Positions 7,996 to 14,656 of a stretch of 21,297 bases of DNA are shown here, one piece after another; the stretch's first letter is position 1; every line of letters starts with the position of its first letter. Under the pieces are notes generated by a model. The model did not search any database and had not been told where the DNA came from. It worked only from the letters and a program-made list of their open reading frames with translations. The position numbers and the translations under genes were made by a program. The stretch comes from a virus: the IMG/VR virus record IMGVR_UViG_3300044815_000137, positions 1 to 21,297 of that record; one strand, 5' to 3'.

Positions 7996-8421
7996 TCAGA
8001 CCAGGGCGGTCGTCTCGTAGCGGAAGGTGACGCGTCCCCAGGTCGACTGGTCCGGATCCGTGCCGTAGCGTTCGGGGACTTCCATCTCCCAGAGCACAGT
8101 CACGTGCCCCTCGATGGCCAGCTGGCGGAGAAGAGCCAGGATGATCGCCGCACCCATCTGGCGGGCGGCATCGGATCCCTTCACTTCGCCGATGATCTTG
8201 GTCCACCATTTCACGGTGGTGACGATCGTGTGGGCTTCGCCACATCCGTCGGAATCGTCGTCGACCTCATGGTCGCCCAGGGCGACGTAGGGCAACGGCG
8301 CGTTCTCCGGCACCTCGTAGTAGATGCGGGGCAGCGACAGCCCCATGGCGGTCTGCAGGGCCACGGAGCCGCGCAGGGCGGCTTCCTCGGCGAGTTTGAA
8401 GGGGGCGGCCGGGCTATCCAT
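7996..8421 (-). CDS. Tail completion/terminator protein (DUF3168-like)
   Basis: A 141-aa protein starting at ATG 8421, overlapping the preceding gene by 8 nt. It begins with a helix (ALRGSVALQTAMG), then IYYEVPENAPLPYVALGDHE, in line with the DUF3168 pattern (helix, then ..V....A..PYV.LG). The middle has HTIVTTVKWWTK and the end GRVTFRYETTALV. DUF3168 proteins cap the tail tube and join it to the head. The gene order head closure ... terminator ... tube supports this. A 73-nt gap with a short hairpin (CGGGC/GCCCG) separates it from the tail tube gene. Confidence 0.8.
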   Translation of the reverse strand: MDSPAAPFKLAEEAALRGSVALQTAMGLSLPRIYYEVPENAPLPYVALGDHEVDDDSDGCGEAHTIVTTVKWWTKIIGEVKGSDAARQMGAAIILALLRQLAIEGHVTVLWEMEVPERYGTDPDQSTWGRVTFRYETTALV

Positions 8422-8632
8422 CGCCGCCCCCCGGATTCACGGGGCGGCCCACCGGCTCGCCCGTCGGCTTCTCACCCCGGCGAGGTGCGCGGATCCGAAC
8501 GAACCTCCCCTCGGCCGCCTTGGCGCAGGCCGTGGTGATCAGGACGCGATGTCCTGCCTTGTAGGCGGTCGTGACACGGCGTTCACGGGCGTGCGTCCAG
8601 TTGAAGTTTTCGGTGAACTCGACCCACGGCAT
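8414..8632 (-). CDS. Small conserved-style phage protein of unknown function
   Basis: A 72-aa basic protein beginning MPWVEFTENFNW, with VTTAYKAGHRVLITTACAKA in the middle and a Gly/Pro-rich end (VNPGGGDG). Small proteins with a W..F...F.W start and a YKAG...V...CA pattern are common between head and tail genes in alphaproteobacterial siphophages, but I know no function. It starts at ATG 8632 and overlaps the DUF3168-like gene by 8 nt, so the two are probably co-translated. Confidence 0.65.
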   Translation of the reverse strand: MPWVEFTENFNWTHARERRVTTAYKAGHRVLITTACAKAAEGRFVRIRAPRRGEKPTGEPVGRPVNPGGGDG

Positions 8633-8658
8633 CGCCAGACCTCCCGGGACCAGGTCGC

Positions 8659-9240
8659 CTAGTTCGACGTGCCGATGACGATGATGTCGTACTGGACGCT
8701 GGTGCCGGCGCCGGAGTTCAGCACCTTGAGCAGGTCGCCGGTCGCGGGCGTCACGGGCCAGCCCGCACCGGGATGGGTGAGCAACAGGAAACCACCCGGC
8801 GGGATCGACAGCGTCGGGGTCGTGCCGCCGAAGGGGCCGGCAAAGCCGTTGGACGCCGCGCCGCCGACGACGACACTGTTGGTGTTGGCGGCCGTGGCGG
8901 TCATGTAGATGGCCTTGATGTGACCGAAGGTCAGGACCGCGCCCAGCGGATCGGCCAGGGCCCCGGCCAGATCCAGGTTCTCGGTGGCCGAGGCGGCCAG
9001 GGCGCGGCGATCGGCGAAGGCCAGATCGGCCTTGCCCGGGCCGGTGCCGGGCGAGAACTGCGCCAGCGCCTGTTGGTCTAACGAGAAGGACGCCGAGCCC
9101 AGGCCGCTGGCCGAGGTGTATTGGCCGGAGACCCGGCCGGTGACGTCGGCTCGCACCGAACCGGCGAAGGCCGACGACAACGGCGCGATGGCGGCGCAGA
9201 CCATGAAGATGGCTGCCGCGAAGGTTCTGAAGTGGCGCAT
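8659..9240 (-). CDS. Putative virion structural protein with signal-peptide-like N-terminus
   Basis: A 193-aa protein from ATG 9240, with GAGAG about 8 nt upstream. The frame is also open further upstream, but that part overlaps the previous gene. Residues 1-26 look like a Sec signal: MRHFR, then TFAAAIFMVCAAIAPLSS, then an AFA cleavage site. The rest is Gly/Ala/Thr-rich and beta-like (LAASATENLDLAGAL, NSVVVGGAASNGFAG, PPGGFLLLTHPGAGW, VLNSGAGTSVQYDIIVIG). I associate this pattern with a family of phage structural proteins of unknown exact role found between head closure and tail genes, perhaps decoration or tail-neck. The export signal is unexpected for such a protein. No internal start with a good RBS was seen just after the signal. 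Confidence 0.7.
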   Translation of the reverse strand: MRHFRTFAAAIFMVCAAIAPLSSAFAGSVRADVTGRVSGQYTSASGLGSASFSLDQQALAQFSPGTGPGKADLAFADRRALAASATENLDLAGALADPLGAVLTFGHIKAIYMTATAANTNSVVVGGAASNGFAGPFGGTTPTLSIPPGGFLLLTHPGAGWPVTPATGDLLKVLNSGAGTSVQYDIIVIGTSN

Positions 9241-9289
9241 GGAAAAGCTCTCGCTGAGGGTGGTGTGAAGGACGGTGCGGGGCGTGCGG

Positions 9290-9658
9290 TCAGCGGCCGA
9301 CGAGGTCGCCGGCCTTGGCCGTCGCCAGGACCTCGACCCAGGTGCGGGTCTCGTCCAGGTTGGCGTTGGTGATCTCGAAGATCTGGCCGCTGCGCGCATC
9401 GACGGCGCGCCAGGCGCTATCGAGCTGGCGCGTGACGAGGCACGGGCGCGCGCCGATGATGACGGGTTGCAGCCCCTGCAGGCGCTGCGCCTGGACAGCC
9501 TCTCCGCCGCGCAGGCGGATGATCTCAACCGACCACGCGCCGTCGGGCGCTTGACTGGCCACCGTCACCCAATCACCCAGCGGGTCGTTGTTGTCGTCCA
9601 GGCCTCGCTTCTGAAAGAGCACCCGCTCGCGCATCTTCCCCGTCAGGCGGTTTGACAT
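9290..9658 (-). CDS. Head closure / head-tail adaptor protein (SPP1 gp16-like)
   Basis: A 122-aa protein beginning MSNRLTGKMRERVLFQKRG, followed by DPLGDWVTVASQAPDGAWS. This is the hallmark start of the phage head-tail joining family (L...I.....D..G...W......WA.). It ends with FEITNANLDETRTWVEVLAT. Such proteins form the ring that closes the connector and binds the tail terminator. It is located directly after the connector gene with a 21-nt gap, as expected. Confidence 0.82.
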   Translation of the reverse strand: MSNRLTGKMRERVLFQKRGLDDNNDPLGDWVTVASQAPDGAWSVEIIRLRGGEAVQAQRLQGLQPVIIGARPCLVTRQLDSAWRAVDARSGQIFEITNANLDETRTWVEVLATAKAGDLVGR

Positions 9659-9679
9659 CGTCGACTCCGCCCAGCCGCG

Positions 9680-10246
9680 CTAGACGCGCCAGAACCGATA
9701 GCGCTCGACCAGGCCTTCGACGCTGGTCGGCATCTGGTACGAGAACGCGATCGACCCGCTGCCGCCGCTCTCGCGGTTGGCGTAGAGGTCGGCGGTCATG
9801 ATCAGGATGGCCGTGCGGATGGTCTCCGGCACGACCTGGTAGCCGGCGGTGTAGAGGATCTCGACCGGCGCGCGCGGATCCCGCGCCGTCGGCCAGGCCG
9901 CGCCGTAGGCCAGCTCGAGCTCGCCGTCCGCGCTCAGATCATAGATCTCGGGATCGACCTCGGTCGCCACGCCGTCGGCGCCGACATAGGTCAGGTCGTT
10001 GATGGCGCTGACCGGCGCCATGGGCAGGACGAACGCCTCGGCCGGGAAGCCGCGCAGCGTGGTCTTCAGGACCTGAGCGCCCAGGGCGCGCTGCAGCCAG
10101 CCGTCGGGCCCGTCCAGCATGCCCGTGGCGGCCGCCACGTAGGCGGTGATCAGGGCGTCGTCGTCAGCGAAGTCAACGCGGCAGTGCGCCTTGGCCTCGG
10201 CCAGGGTGACGATCGCCGGGGGCGGCGTGACGACGACGACCTTCAT
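9680..10246 (-). CDS. Head-tail connector protein (phiE125 gp8 / HK97 gp6-like)
   Basis: A 188-aa protein starting at ATG 10246, in a TGATG overlap with the upstream stop. The N-terminus has VTLAEAKAHCRVDFADDDAL followed by ITAYVAAAT, the classic (L.EAK.HLR.D...DD..I..Y..AA) signature of phage connector/gp6-like proteins. The C-terminus has ETIRTAILIMTADLYANRES and ends with YRFWRV, also typical. It forms the ring under the portal that links to the head closure protein. Confidence 0.88.
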   Translation of the reverse strand: MKVVVVTPPPAIVTLAEAKAHCRVDFADDDALITAYVAAATGMLDGPDGWLQRALGAQVLKTTLRGFPAEAFVLPMAPVSAINDLTYVGADGVATEVDPEIYDLSADGELELAYGAAWPTARDPRAPVEILYTAGYQVVPETIRTAILIMTADLYANRESGGSGSIAFSYQMPTSVEGLVERYRFWRV

Positions 10247-10581
10247 CAGGCGGCCGCCTGGGCCCGGCGGGCCAGCTCGTCCGTGATGGCCTGTTCGGAA
10301 GCGGCCTTGTCCTTGGGCTTGGCGCCCAACTGCTCGGCCAGCTTCTTCAGGTCGGGCGCCTTGAGCGTCGCCCAGTCGTCAGGGATGACGACGGCCAGCA
10401 GCTGCTCGACCGTCCGCGCCGGCGCGGCCGCGCCGCCCTTGACCTCTTCGATCAGGCCGGCGTCGATCAGGCCCTGGCGGATGTCCGCGCGGATGGAACG
10501 ATCGGGCGATTCAGTCGTGAGCTCGATGACGGCGACGCCGTCAGGCGAGTACTTGAACGTGTCGAGGATCTTGAACAGCAC
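10246..10581 (-). CDS. Small head-region protein of unknown function
   Basis: A 111-aa protein starting at GTG 10581. A strong AGGAGG lies 7 nt upstream, just after a stable hairpin. It begins MLFKILDTFKYSPDGVAVIE with SIRADIRQGLIDAGLIEEVK, then an Ala-rich linker, then a helical C-terminus (TLKAPDLKKLAEQLGAKPKD). The C-terminal part reads like a short helix-extended-helix (LEM/SAP/HeH-type) motif seen in some phage head proteins, but this is a weak impression. The position between the capsid group and connector is common for small head assembly or decoration-associated proteins. Confidence 0.6.
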   Translation of the reverse strand: MLFKILDTFKYSPDGVAVIELTTESPDRSIRADIRQGLIDAGLIEEVKGGAAAPARTVEQLLAVVIPDDWATLKAPDLKKLAEQLGAKPKDKAASEQAITDELARRAQAAA

Positions 10582-10607
10582 GGCGCTTCCTCCTGGATGG
10601 CCGGGAT

Positions 10608-10631
10608 CCAGGGCGGCCGAAGCCGCCCTGG
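10608..10631 (-). promoter_or_regulatory. Perfect 10-bp hairpin with UUCG tetraloop between head genes
   Basis: On the minus strand the sequence is CCAGGGCGGC, TTCG, GCCGCCCTGG. This is a perfect 10-bp stem closed by C(UUCG)G, an exceptionally stable RNA tetraloop. It lies 5 nt after the stop of the 141-aa gene and upstream of the AGGAGG of the next gene. No U-tract follows, so it is more likely an mRNA-stability or processing element, or a partial or factor-assisted terminator, than a standard intrinsic terminator. Confidence 0.6.
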
Positions 10632-10636
10632 TCCGA

Positions 10637-11062
10637 TTAGACCGGCGGGTTGGCGGTCGGCTGCAGCTCGGCCAGGTCGAGCATGGCGAGGATGGCGAGG
10701 AACAGGTTGCCGGCGTTGCCGGTCGGGGTGACCGTCAGGCGGACGTATCGCTTGTCGCCGACATAGCCCACCTTGCGGGTCTCGCTGTCGTCGGCGAACG
10801 TGAAGCCAGCCAAAGCCAGCGTCCCGACCAGGTCGGTGGAGGCCACGGCGGCCACATCCGAATAGTCGTCGGCGTCGGCATGATGCATCGTCACCGCGAA
10901 GGTGGCGTCGGCGTCGCTCAGCACGCCCGTCAGCAAGATGAACGTGAGGGCCGCGAAGCCGCGGCGATCGATCCATGCAGTGACGGCAGGGGTGTTGTCG
11001 GTAACGGCGGCGCCCGGCGCAAACGCGCAGACCGGATGATAGTGGTTCAGCTTGTCGCGCAT
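10637..11062 (-). CDS. Small head protein after the major capsid gene (possible decoration protein)
   Basis: A 141-aa protein from ATG 11062, with TGGAG about 8 nt upstream. The frame remains open further upstream, but that part is intergenic. It begins MRDKLNHYHPVCAFAPGAAV and is beta-rich in the middle (ALTFILLTGVLSDADATFAV, RYVRLTVTPTGNAG). It ends LAELQPTANPPV. I recognise no named family. The gene lies directly after the major capsid gene and is flanked on both sides by UUCG hairpins, so it could be a decoration or accessory capsid protein whose mRNA is separately stabilised (inference). Confidence 0.6.
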   Translation of the reverse strand: MRDKLNHYHPVCAFAPGAAVTDNTPAVTAWIDRRGFAALTFILLTGVLSDADATFAVTMHHADADDYSDVAAVASTDLVGTLALAGFTFADDSETRKVGYVGDKRYVRLTVTPTGNAGNLFLAILAMLDLAELQPTANPPV

Positions 11063-11121
11063 GGCGATATCTCCAGGGGAACGGCCGGCCCCAGGGCGGC
11101 CAAGGACGGGGGAAAGAGGGT

Positions 11122-11145
11122 GGCGGGCGACCGAAGCCGCCCGCC
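11122..11145 (-). promoter_or_regulatory. 10-bp hairpin with UUCG tetraloop after the major capsid gene
   Basis: On the minus strand the sequence is GGCGGGCGGC, TTCG, GTCGCCCGCC. Its ten base pairs include one G-U pair, and it is closed by C(UUCG)G. It lies 25 nt after the capsid stop codon, in the gap before the 141-aa head gene. The following bases are pyrimidine-rich (ACCCTCTTTCCCCC) but not a U-tract. It has the same loop and stem length as the hairpin at 10608-10631. Confidence 0.6.
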
Positions 11146-11169
11146 TGGCGCTTTGCCGGCTGGCGGCCG

Positions 11170-12519
11170 CTAGGCGGCGGCCACCTTCAGCATCTTGCAA
11201 CTCTCGAAGTTCGTGGCGCCGCCGCCGACGCGCTTGCGCATCAGGAACTTCACGAAGCCCGGGCGGGTGATGTTGTCGCGGATCACCGAGATGCCCAGAC
11301 GATCGACGATCGTGTAGGTCTCGGCGAAGTCGCCAAACGCCACCGGGTAGGCGCCGGCCCCGATCGCCGGCATGTCCTCGCCCTCGGTCGTGCCGAAGCC
11401 GAGCAGCTGCTCGGTCAGCACGCCGTCGGCCAGCTGCAGGCCCGACAGATAGTTGTTCTGGCCGTCCTTCAGCTTGCGGATGTCGCGTTGGGTGCGGCGG
11501 GCCAGCAGGAAGCGGGCCGCCTGGCGATAGGCCGGGTTCAGTTCGAAGATCAGGTTGATCAGGGCGTCGGCGCTGTTGATCAGGGTGGCGTGGCCCGACA
11601 GCATGAACTGGAACTTACCCCAGGCTCGGGTCGCGTCGTCGGTGGCGACGAAGTCGTAGGTCATCAGGCCCTTGGGCTTGAGGACGCCATTGCCGCTGAT
11701 GAAGGCGGTGTTCTCCTTGCGGGCGAACTTCGACGACGCCTTGTCGCCCAGCCAACCCTCGACGTCGATCTTGGCGTCCTCGAGCAGCCGCTGGGTCACG
11801 GTCGGATAGGCGTAGAGTTCGTGGACGTCGATCGACCACATGCCGAACTCCGGCGAGTCGGTGCCGGCGCGGACGGTCTGCTCGCCCACCCATTGGGCGT
11901 CCATCTCGCCGTTGTCGATCGGGCCTTCCAGCTTGTCGGTGCCGATCGACACGATGTTGGCCAGCTGGCGCATCGGGGTGGAATCGTAGATCTTCTTGAC
12001 CATGCGGCCCGAGGTGTCGGGCGTGACCATGTAGCCGCCGGCCGGATCCACGCCGACCGACAGCACCGAGGCCTTGGCTTCGTTGCGACGGATGAAGCGG
12101 GCCAGGTCCTTCTTGTACTCGCGCAAATCCTCGATCGAGTAGTCGGCCTTGCCGACCAGCTCGCCGAACGCGCGGGCTGCCTTGGCTTCGCGGGCCCCGT
12201 CGGCGTCGCCGCCGCCGGTCAGCGACAGGCGGTTGGTCTTCTTCAGGGTTTCCTCGAGCTGCTTGTTGATCTCGTCCTTCAGGGCGTCCAGGCCCTTGTT
12301 GATCTTTTCCAGCTCATCCTTGGTGACGGCGTCCTCGCCCTTCTTGGACAGCTGCTCGAGGCGCGCGTCGTTCTTGGTGCGGAACTCGGCGAAGGTCTTG
12401 CCGAGCAGGTCGACCGCTTCCTTCGTGGCCGTGTCGAGATTGCCGCCATCCTTGACCTCAAGGCCATCGGGGATCGACGCGGCGCCAGCCATCAGCTGGG
12501 CACGGGAAAAATGCTTCAC
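11170..12519 (-). CDS. Major capsid protein, HK97 fold, with N-terminal delta domain
   Basis: A 449-aa protein starting at GTG 12519 with AGGAG 8 nt upstream. Residues about 25-105 are charged and helical (coiled-coil; ARLEQLSKKGEDAVTKDELE, INKGLDALKDEINKQLEE), acting as the scaffold-like delta domain that the prohead protease removes. The mature part begins around residue 150 (SVGVDPAGGYMVTPDTSGRM), a typical HK97 capsid motif. Further HK97-style motifs are WVGEQTVRAGTDSPEFG, AFISGNGVLKPKG, FLLARRTQRDIRKLKDGQNN, and the P-domain end FGDFAETYTIVDRLG. The prohead protease gene lies 18 nt upstream, as usual. Confidence 0.95.
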   Translation of the reverse strand: MKHFSRAQLMAGAASIPDGLEVKDGGNLDTATKEAVDLLGKTFAEFRTKNDARLEQLSKKGEDAVTKDELEKINKGLDALKDEINKQLEETLKKTNRLSLTGGGDADGAREAKAARAFGELVGKADYSIEDLREYKKDLARFIRRNEAKASVLSVGVDPAGGYMVTPDTSGRMVKKIYDSTPMRQLANIVSIGTDKLEGPIDNGEMDAQWVGEQTVRAGTDSPEFGMWSIDVHELYAYPTVTQRLLEDAKIDVEGWLGDKASSKFARKENTAFISGNGVLKPKGLMTYDFVATDDATRAWGKFQFMLSGHATLINSADALINLIFELNPAYRQAARFLLARRTQRDIRKLKDGQNNYLSGLQLADGVLTEQLLGFGTTEGEDMPAIGAGAYPVAFGDFAETYTIVDRLGISVIRDNITRPGFVKFLMRKRVGGGATNFESCKMLKVAAA

Positions 12520-12537
12520 GGGTAGTGCTCCTGGGGA

Positions 12538-13200
12538 TCAGGCTTCGAGGGCGGCTGCGGCCTTGCGAAGCGACATGAGCAGCTCGGCCGACCCGTCACG
12601 GGCCGCGCGCTCGTCTTGACCGCCGTCACGGAGGTCCAGTTTGCGGGCGACGCTGCAAGCCAGCTTCGCCTCACGTTCGGAGAGGCCCTCGACGCGCAGC
12701 GCGCGCTCAAAGGCCCGGGCGTCGAATTCGCCTTTGACGTTGGTGATCTGCGCCTGGGTCAGCATCGGGAAGGTGACCGGGGAGATTTCCCAGAGCTCGA
12801 CCTTCTTCAGGGTGCGAATGCCGGTCGTGCGGTCGATGTCGTAGTCGAGCGTGCGGTAGCCGATAGACAGACCCCTGACCGCCTTGGCCTTGATCAAGGC
12901 TCGCGCGGCCACGGCCAGCGGCACCTCGAGCACCAGCTGACCTTTGACCTTCAGGCCCTTGTCGTCTTCCTCGAGCTCGGTCCACACGCCGATCGGCGAG
13001 TAGCTGTCATGTTGCCAGAGCATGACGGGCGCGGACTTCTGCTTTTTCCAGTTGGCCAACGAGGCCTTGAATGCGCCTGGCGCGACGACGTCGCCACCGC
13101 GGTCGACCAAGTTGAACATCGAGCCGTAGCCCTCGATCGCCCCCGACTCCTCGTCGAACTTAAATTCGCACTCGAAGTCGAGGCGCTTCATCTCGGTCAT
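12538..13200 (-). CDS. Prohead (HK97-type, peptidase U35) protease
   Basis: A 220-aa protein starting at ATG 13200, in an ATGA overlap with the portal stop. It has the U35 layout: GAIEGYGSMFNLVDRGGDVV, then APGAF, then the catalytic His in LWQHD (about residue 64). The catalytic Ser is in VRGLSIGYR (about residue 112), and LWEISPVTFPM is a conserved strand. The C-terminal 60 residues are charged and helical. It cleaves the delta domain of the capsid protein inside the prohead. Size and position between portal and capsid genes are standard. Confidence 0.95.
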   Translation of the reverse strand: MTEMKRLDFECEFKFDEESGAIEGYGSMFNLVDRGGDVVAPGAFKASLANWKKQKSAPVMLWQHDSYSPIGVWTELEEDDKGLKVKGQLVLEVPLAVAARALIKAKAVRGLSIGYRTLDYDIDRTTGIRTLKKVELWEISPVTFPMLTQAQITNVKGEFDARAFERALRVEGLSEREAKLACSVARKLDLRDGGQDERAARDGSAELLMSLRKAAAALEA

Positions 13201-14453
13201 GCCGGATCCTCGGTGACGTCAGGGTTGGGTTTGACGATGGGTTTGGCGGCGCCGCTCGGCGGGTGAAGTTTGGCGCTGTCGCCACCCATGGGCGGCAGAT
13301 CCAGGTCGTCGCGGGCCTCGTCGTCGGTCATCAACTGGCGGCCGCCGCCGCTGCCGGTCAGCTTCGCGAGGAAGTCGCCACGGTCCTTCAGCGACCCACG
13401 TAGCAAGCTCTTCTCGTCGAAGTGGGTGTAGTAGCCGGTGTCGTCCTCGACCCCGAGCAGGTGGACGTCGGCCGACTGCTCAATCCGCTCCCACAGCGGC
13501 GCCATGGTGTGGACCACATGGGCGATGAATAGCTGCTCGGCGCTGGCGTAGGTCGGCTTGTCGACCGCGAAGATCATCATCGGCTGGACGTTGAACGCCC
13601 TGCAGATCTCGACGACCTGGTGGTTGCGCGTGGCCAGGTGCTCGGCGTCGACGCCGCTCATCTGCTGCTGCAACCACTTCGCGCCGCTGTCGATCACCAG
13701 CGGGTTGAACCGCTCGGTCGAGGCCGCGTGCTTCTTGATCCACTCGGTGAGGTTCTTGTGCTGTGGCTCGGTGAGTTTCCCCTCGACCGAATAGGTCCCG
13801 CTCGTCTGCACGCCGTTGGCGTGCAGCTTGGCGTGGGATTCCTCCAAGGCCATGGAAAGGCCGATGGCCTCGGCCGCCAGCTTGACGGTCTCCATGCCTG
13901 TCCAACCGTTCCACGACAGTCCCCGGATATGCCAGATCACGTCGGCTGGCAGGACCTGCTGGGAGCCGTCTTCGCCAGTGACCCGATAAGACAAGGTCAG
14001 GTCTCGCGTGTTGCGGATCGTCTCGACGCTGCCGGGCACCAGCGGGATCAGCTCCAGGATCTGATTCTTGGCCCCACGGCTGATGAACGAGAAGTGGTTG
14101 CGCGCCAGCGCCAGGTGCAGCGCGATGGTCTCGCGGTATTCGAACGACGTCTGCCAACCGTTCGGCTTGCGGTTCAGCACCCTGTAGAGCGGGTGCTTGG
14201 GATCAGGGTCCGCGCCGCGACCGGTGGCCCGCGCCTTCATCACCCGCCAGGGGACTTGGGCCAGGCCATTGGCCAGGACCTGGCAACAGGCCAGGACGGT
14301 CGTCACCTTCAGCGCGGTATTGTAATTGACGTCCTGTCCGGACTTCACCGTGCCCCAGCTGAGGATGCTGGGCAGGTAGTCCAGGATCGAGGTATTCTTG
14401 TAGTCGGCGCCGGAAACGGCAGCGCTGAGCCAGCCCCGGGGACGCTCCCGCAT
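13197..14453 (-). CDS. Portal protein (HK97 family)
   Basis: A 418-aa protein. ATG 14453 is chosen as the start because it lies in a TGATG overlap with the small membrane gene; the frame is open further upstream but would run through that gene. Typical HK97 portal motifs are present: NYNTALKVTTVLACCQVLAN near the N-terminus, then HPLYRVLNRKPNGWQTSFEY. Further along are NHFSFISRGAKNQILELIPL, DVIWHIRGLSWNGWTGMETV, and VEICRAFNVQPMMIFAVDK. It forms the dodecameric ring at the capsid vertex through which DNA is packaged. Confidence 0.95.
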   Translation of the reverse strand: MRERPRGWLSAAVSGADYKNTSILDYLPSILSWGTVKSGQDVNYNTALKVTTVLACCQVLANGLAQVPWRVMKARATGRGADPDPKHPLYRVLNRKPNGWQTSFEYRETIALHLALARNHFSFISRGAKNQILELIPLVPGSVETIRNTRDLTLSYRVTGEDGSQQVLPADVIWHIRGLSWNGWTGMETVKLAAEAIGLSMALEESHAKLHANGVQTSGTYSVEGKLTEPQHKNLTEWIKKHAASTERFNPLVIDSGAKWLQQQMSGVDAEHLATRNHQVVEICRAFNVQPMMIFAVDKPTYASAEQLFIAHVVHTMAPLWERIEQSADVHLLGVEDDTGYYTHFDEKSLLRGSLKDRGDFLAKLTGSGGGRQLMTDDEARDDLDLPPMGGDSAKLHPPSGAAKPIVKPNPDVTEDPA

Positions 14454-14656
14454 CAGGCTCTGGCCCGCGCGACCAGGATGCCGGTGACCAGCGCCAGCGC
14501 CCCGCCGACGATCCAGCCGGCCGCTTCGGCCAGCATCCACGCGCCGCGTGTCACCATGACGCCGCCGGCGAGCATCAGCAGCTCGGTCATGGCGACCGTC
14601 ACCCACGAGGCGACGACGCCGGCGGCCGTCTTCAGCAGCCGTTTGGCTTGGTTCAT
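14453..14656 (-). CDS. Small two-segment membrane protein (holin-like)
   Basis: A 67-aa protein from ATG 14656, in a TAATG overlap with the large terminase stop. It has a basic N-terminus (MNQAKRLLKTAAG) and two hydrophobic stretches, about residues 12-33 and 45-62 (GWIVGGALALVTGILVARA). Small membrane proteins between large terminase and portal are frequent in this phage group, but their job is unknown. It is holin-like in shape, but no endolysin lies next to it, so I do not call it a holin. Confidence 0.7.
   Translation of the reverse strand: MNQAKRLLKTAAGVVASWVTVAMTELLMLAGGVMVTRGAWMLAEAAGWIVGGALALVTGILVARARA

Noticed and set aside
11488-12525. Plus-strand 345-codon frame antisense to the major capsid gene
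   Set aside because: Same reason: mirror of codon bias. The capsid protein reading has HK97 motifs across its full length.
14453-14656. Holin call for the two-segment membrane protein
   Set aside because: The shape fits, but there is no endolysin or spanin nearby, and small membrane proteins at this spot are common with unknown function.
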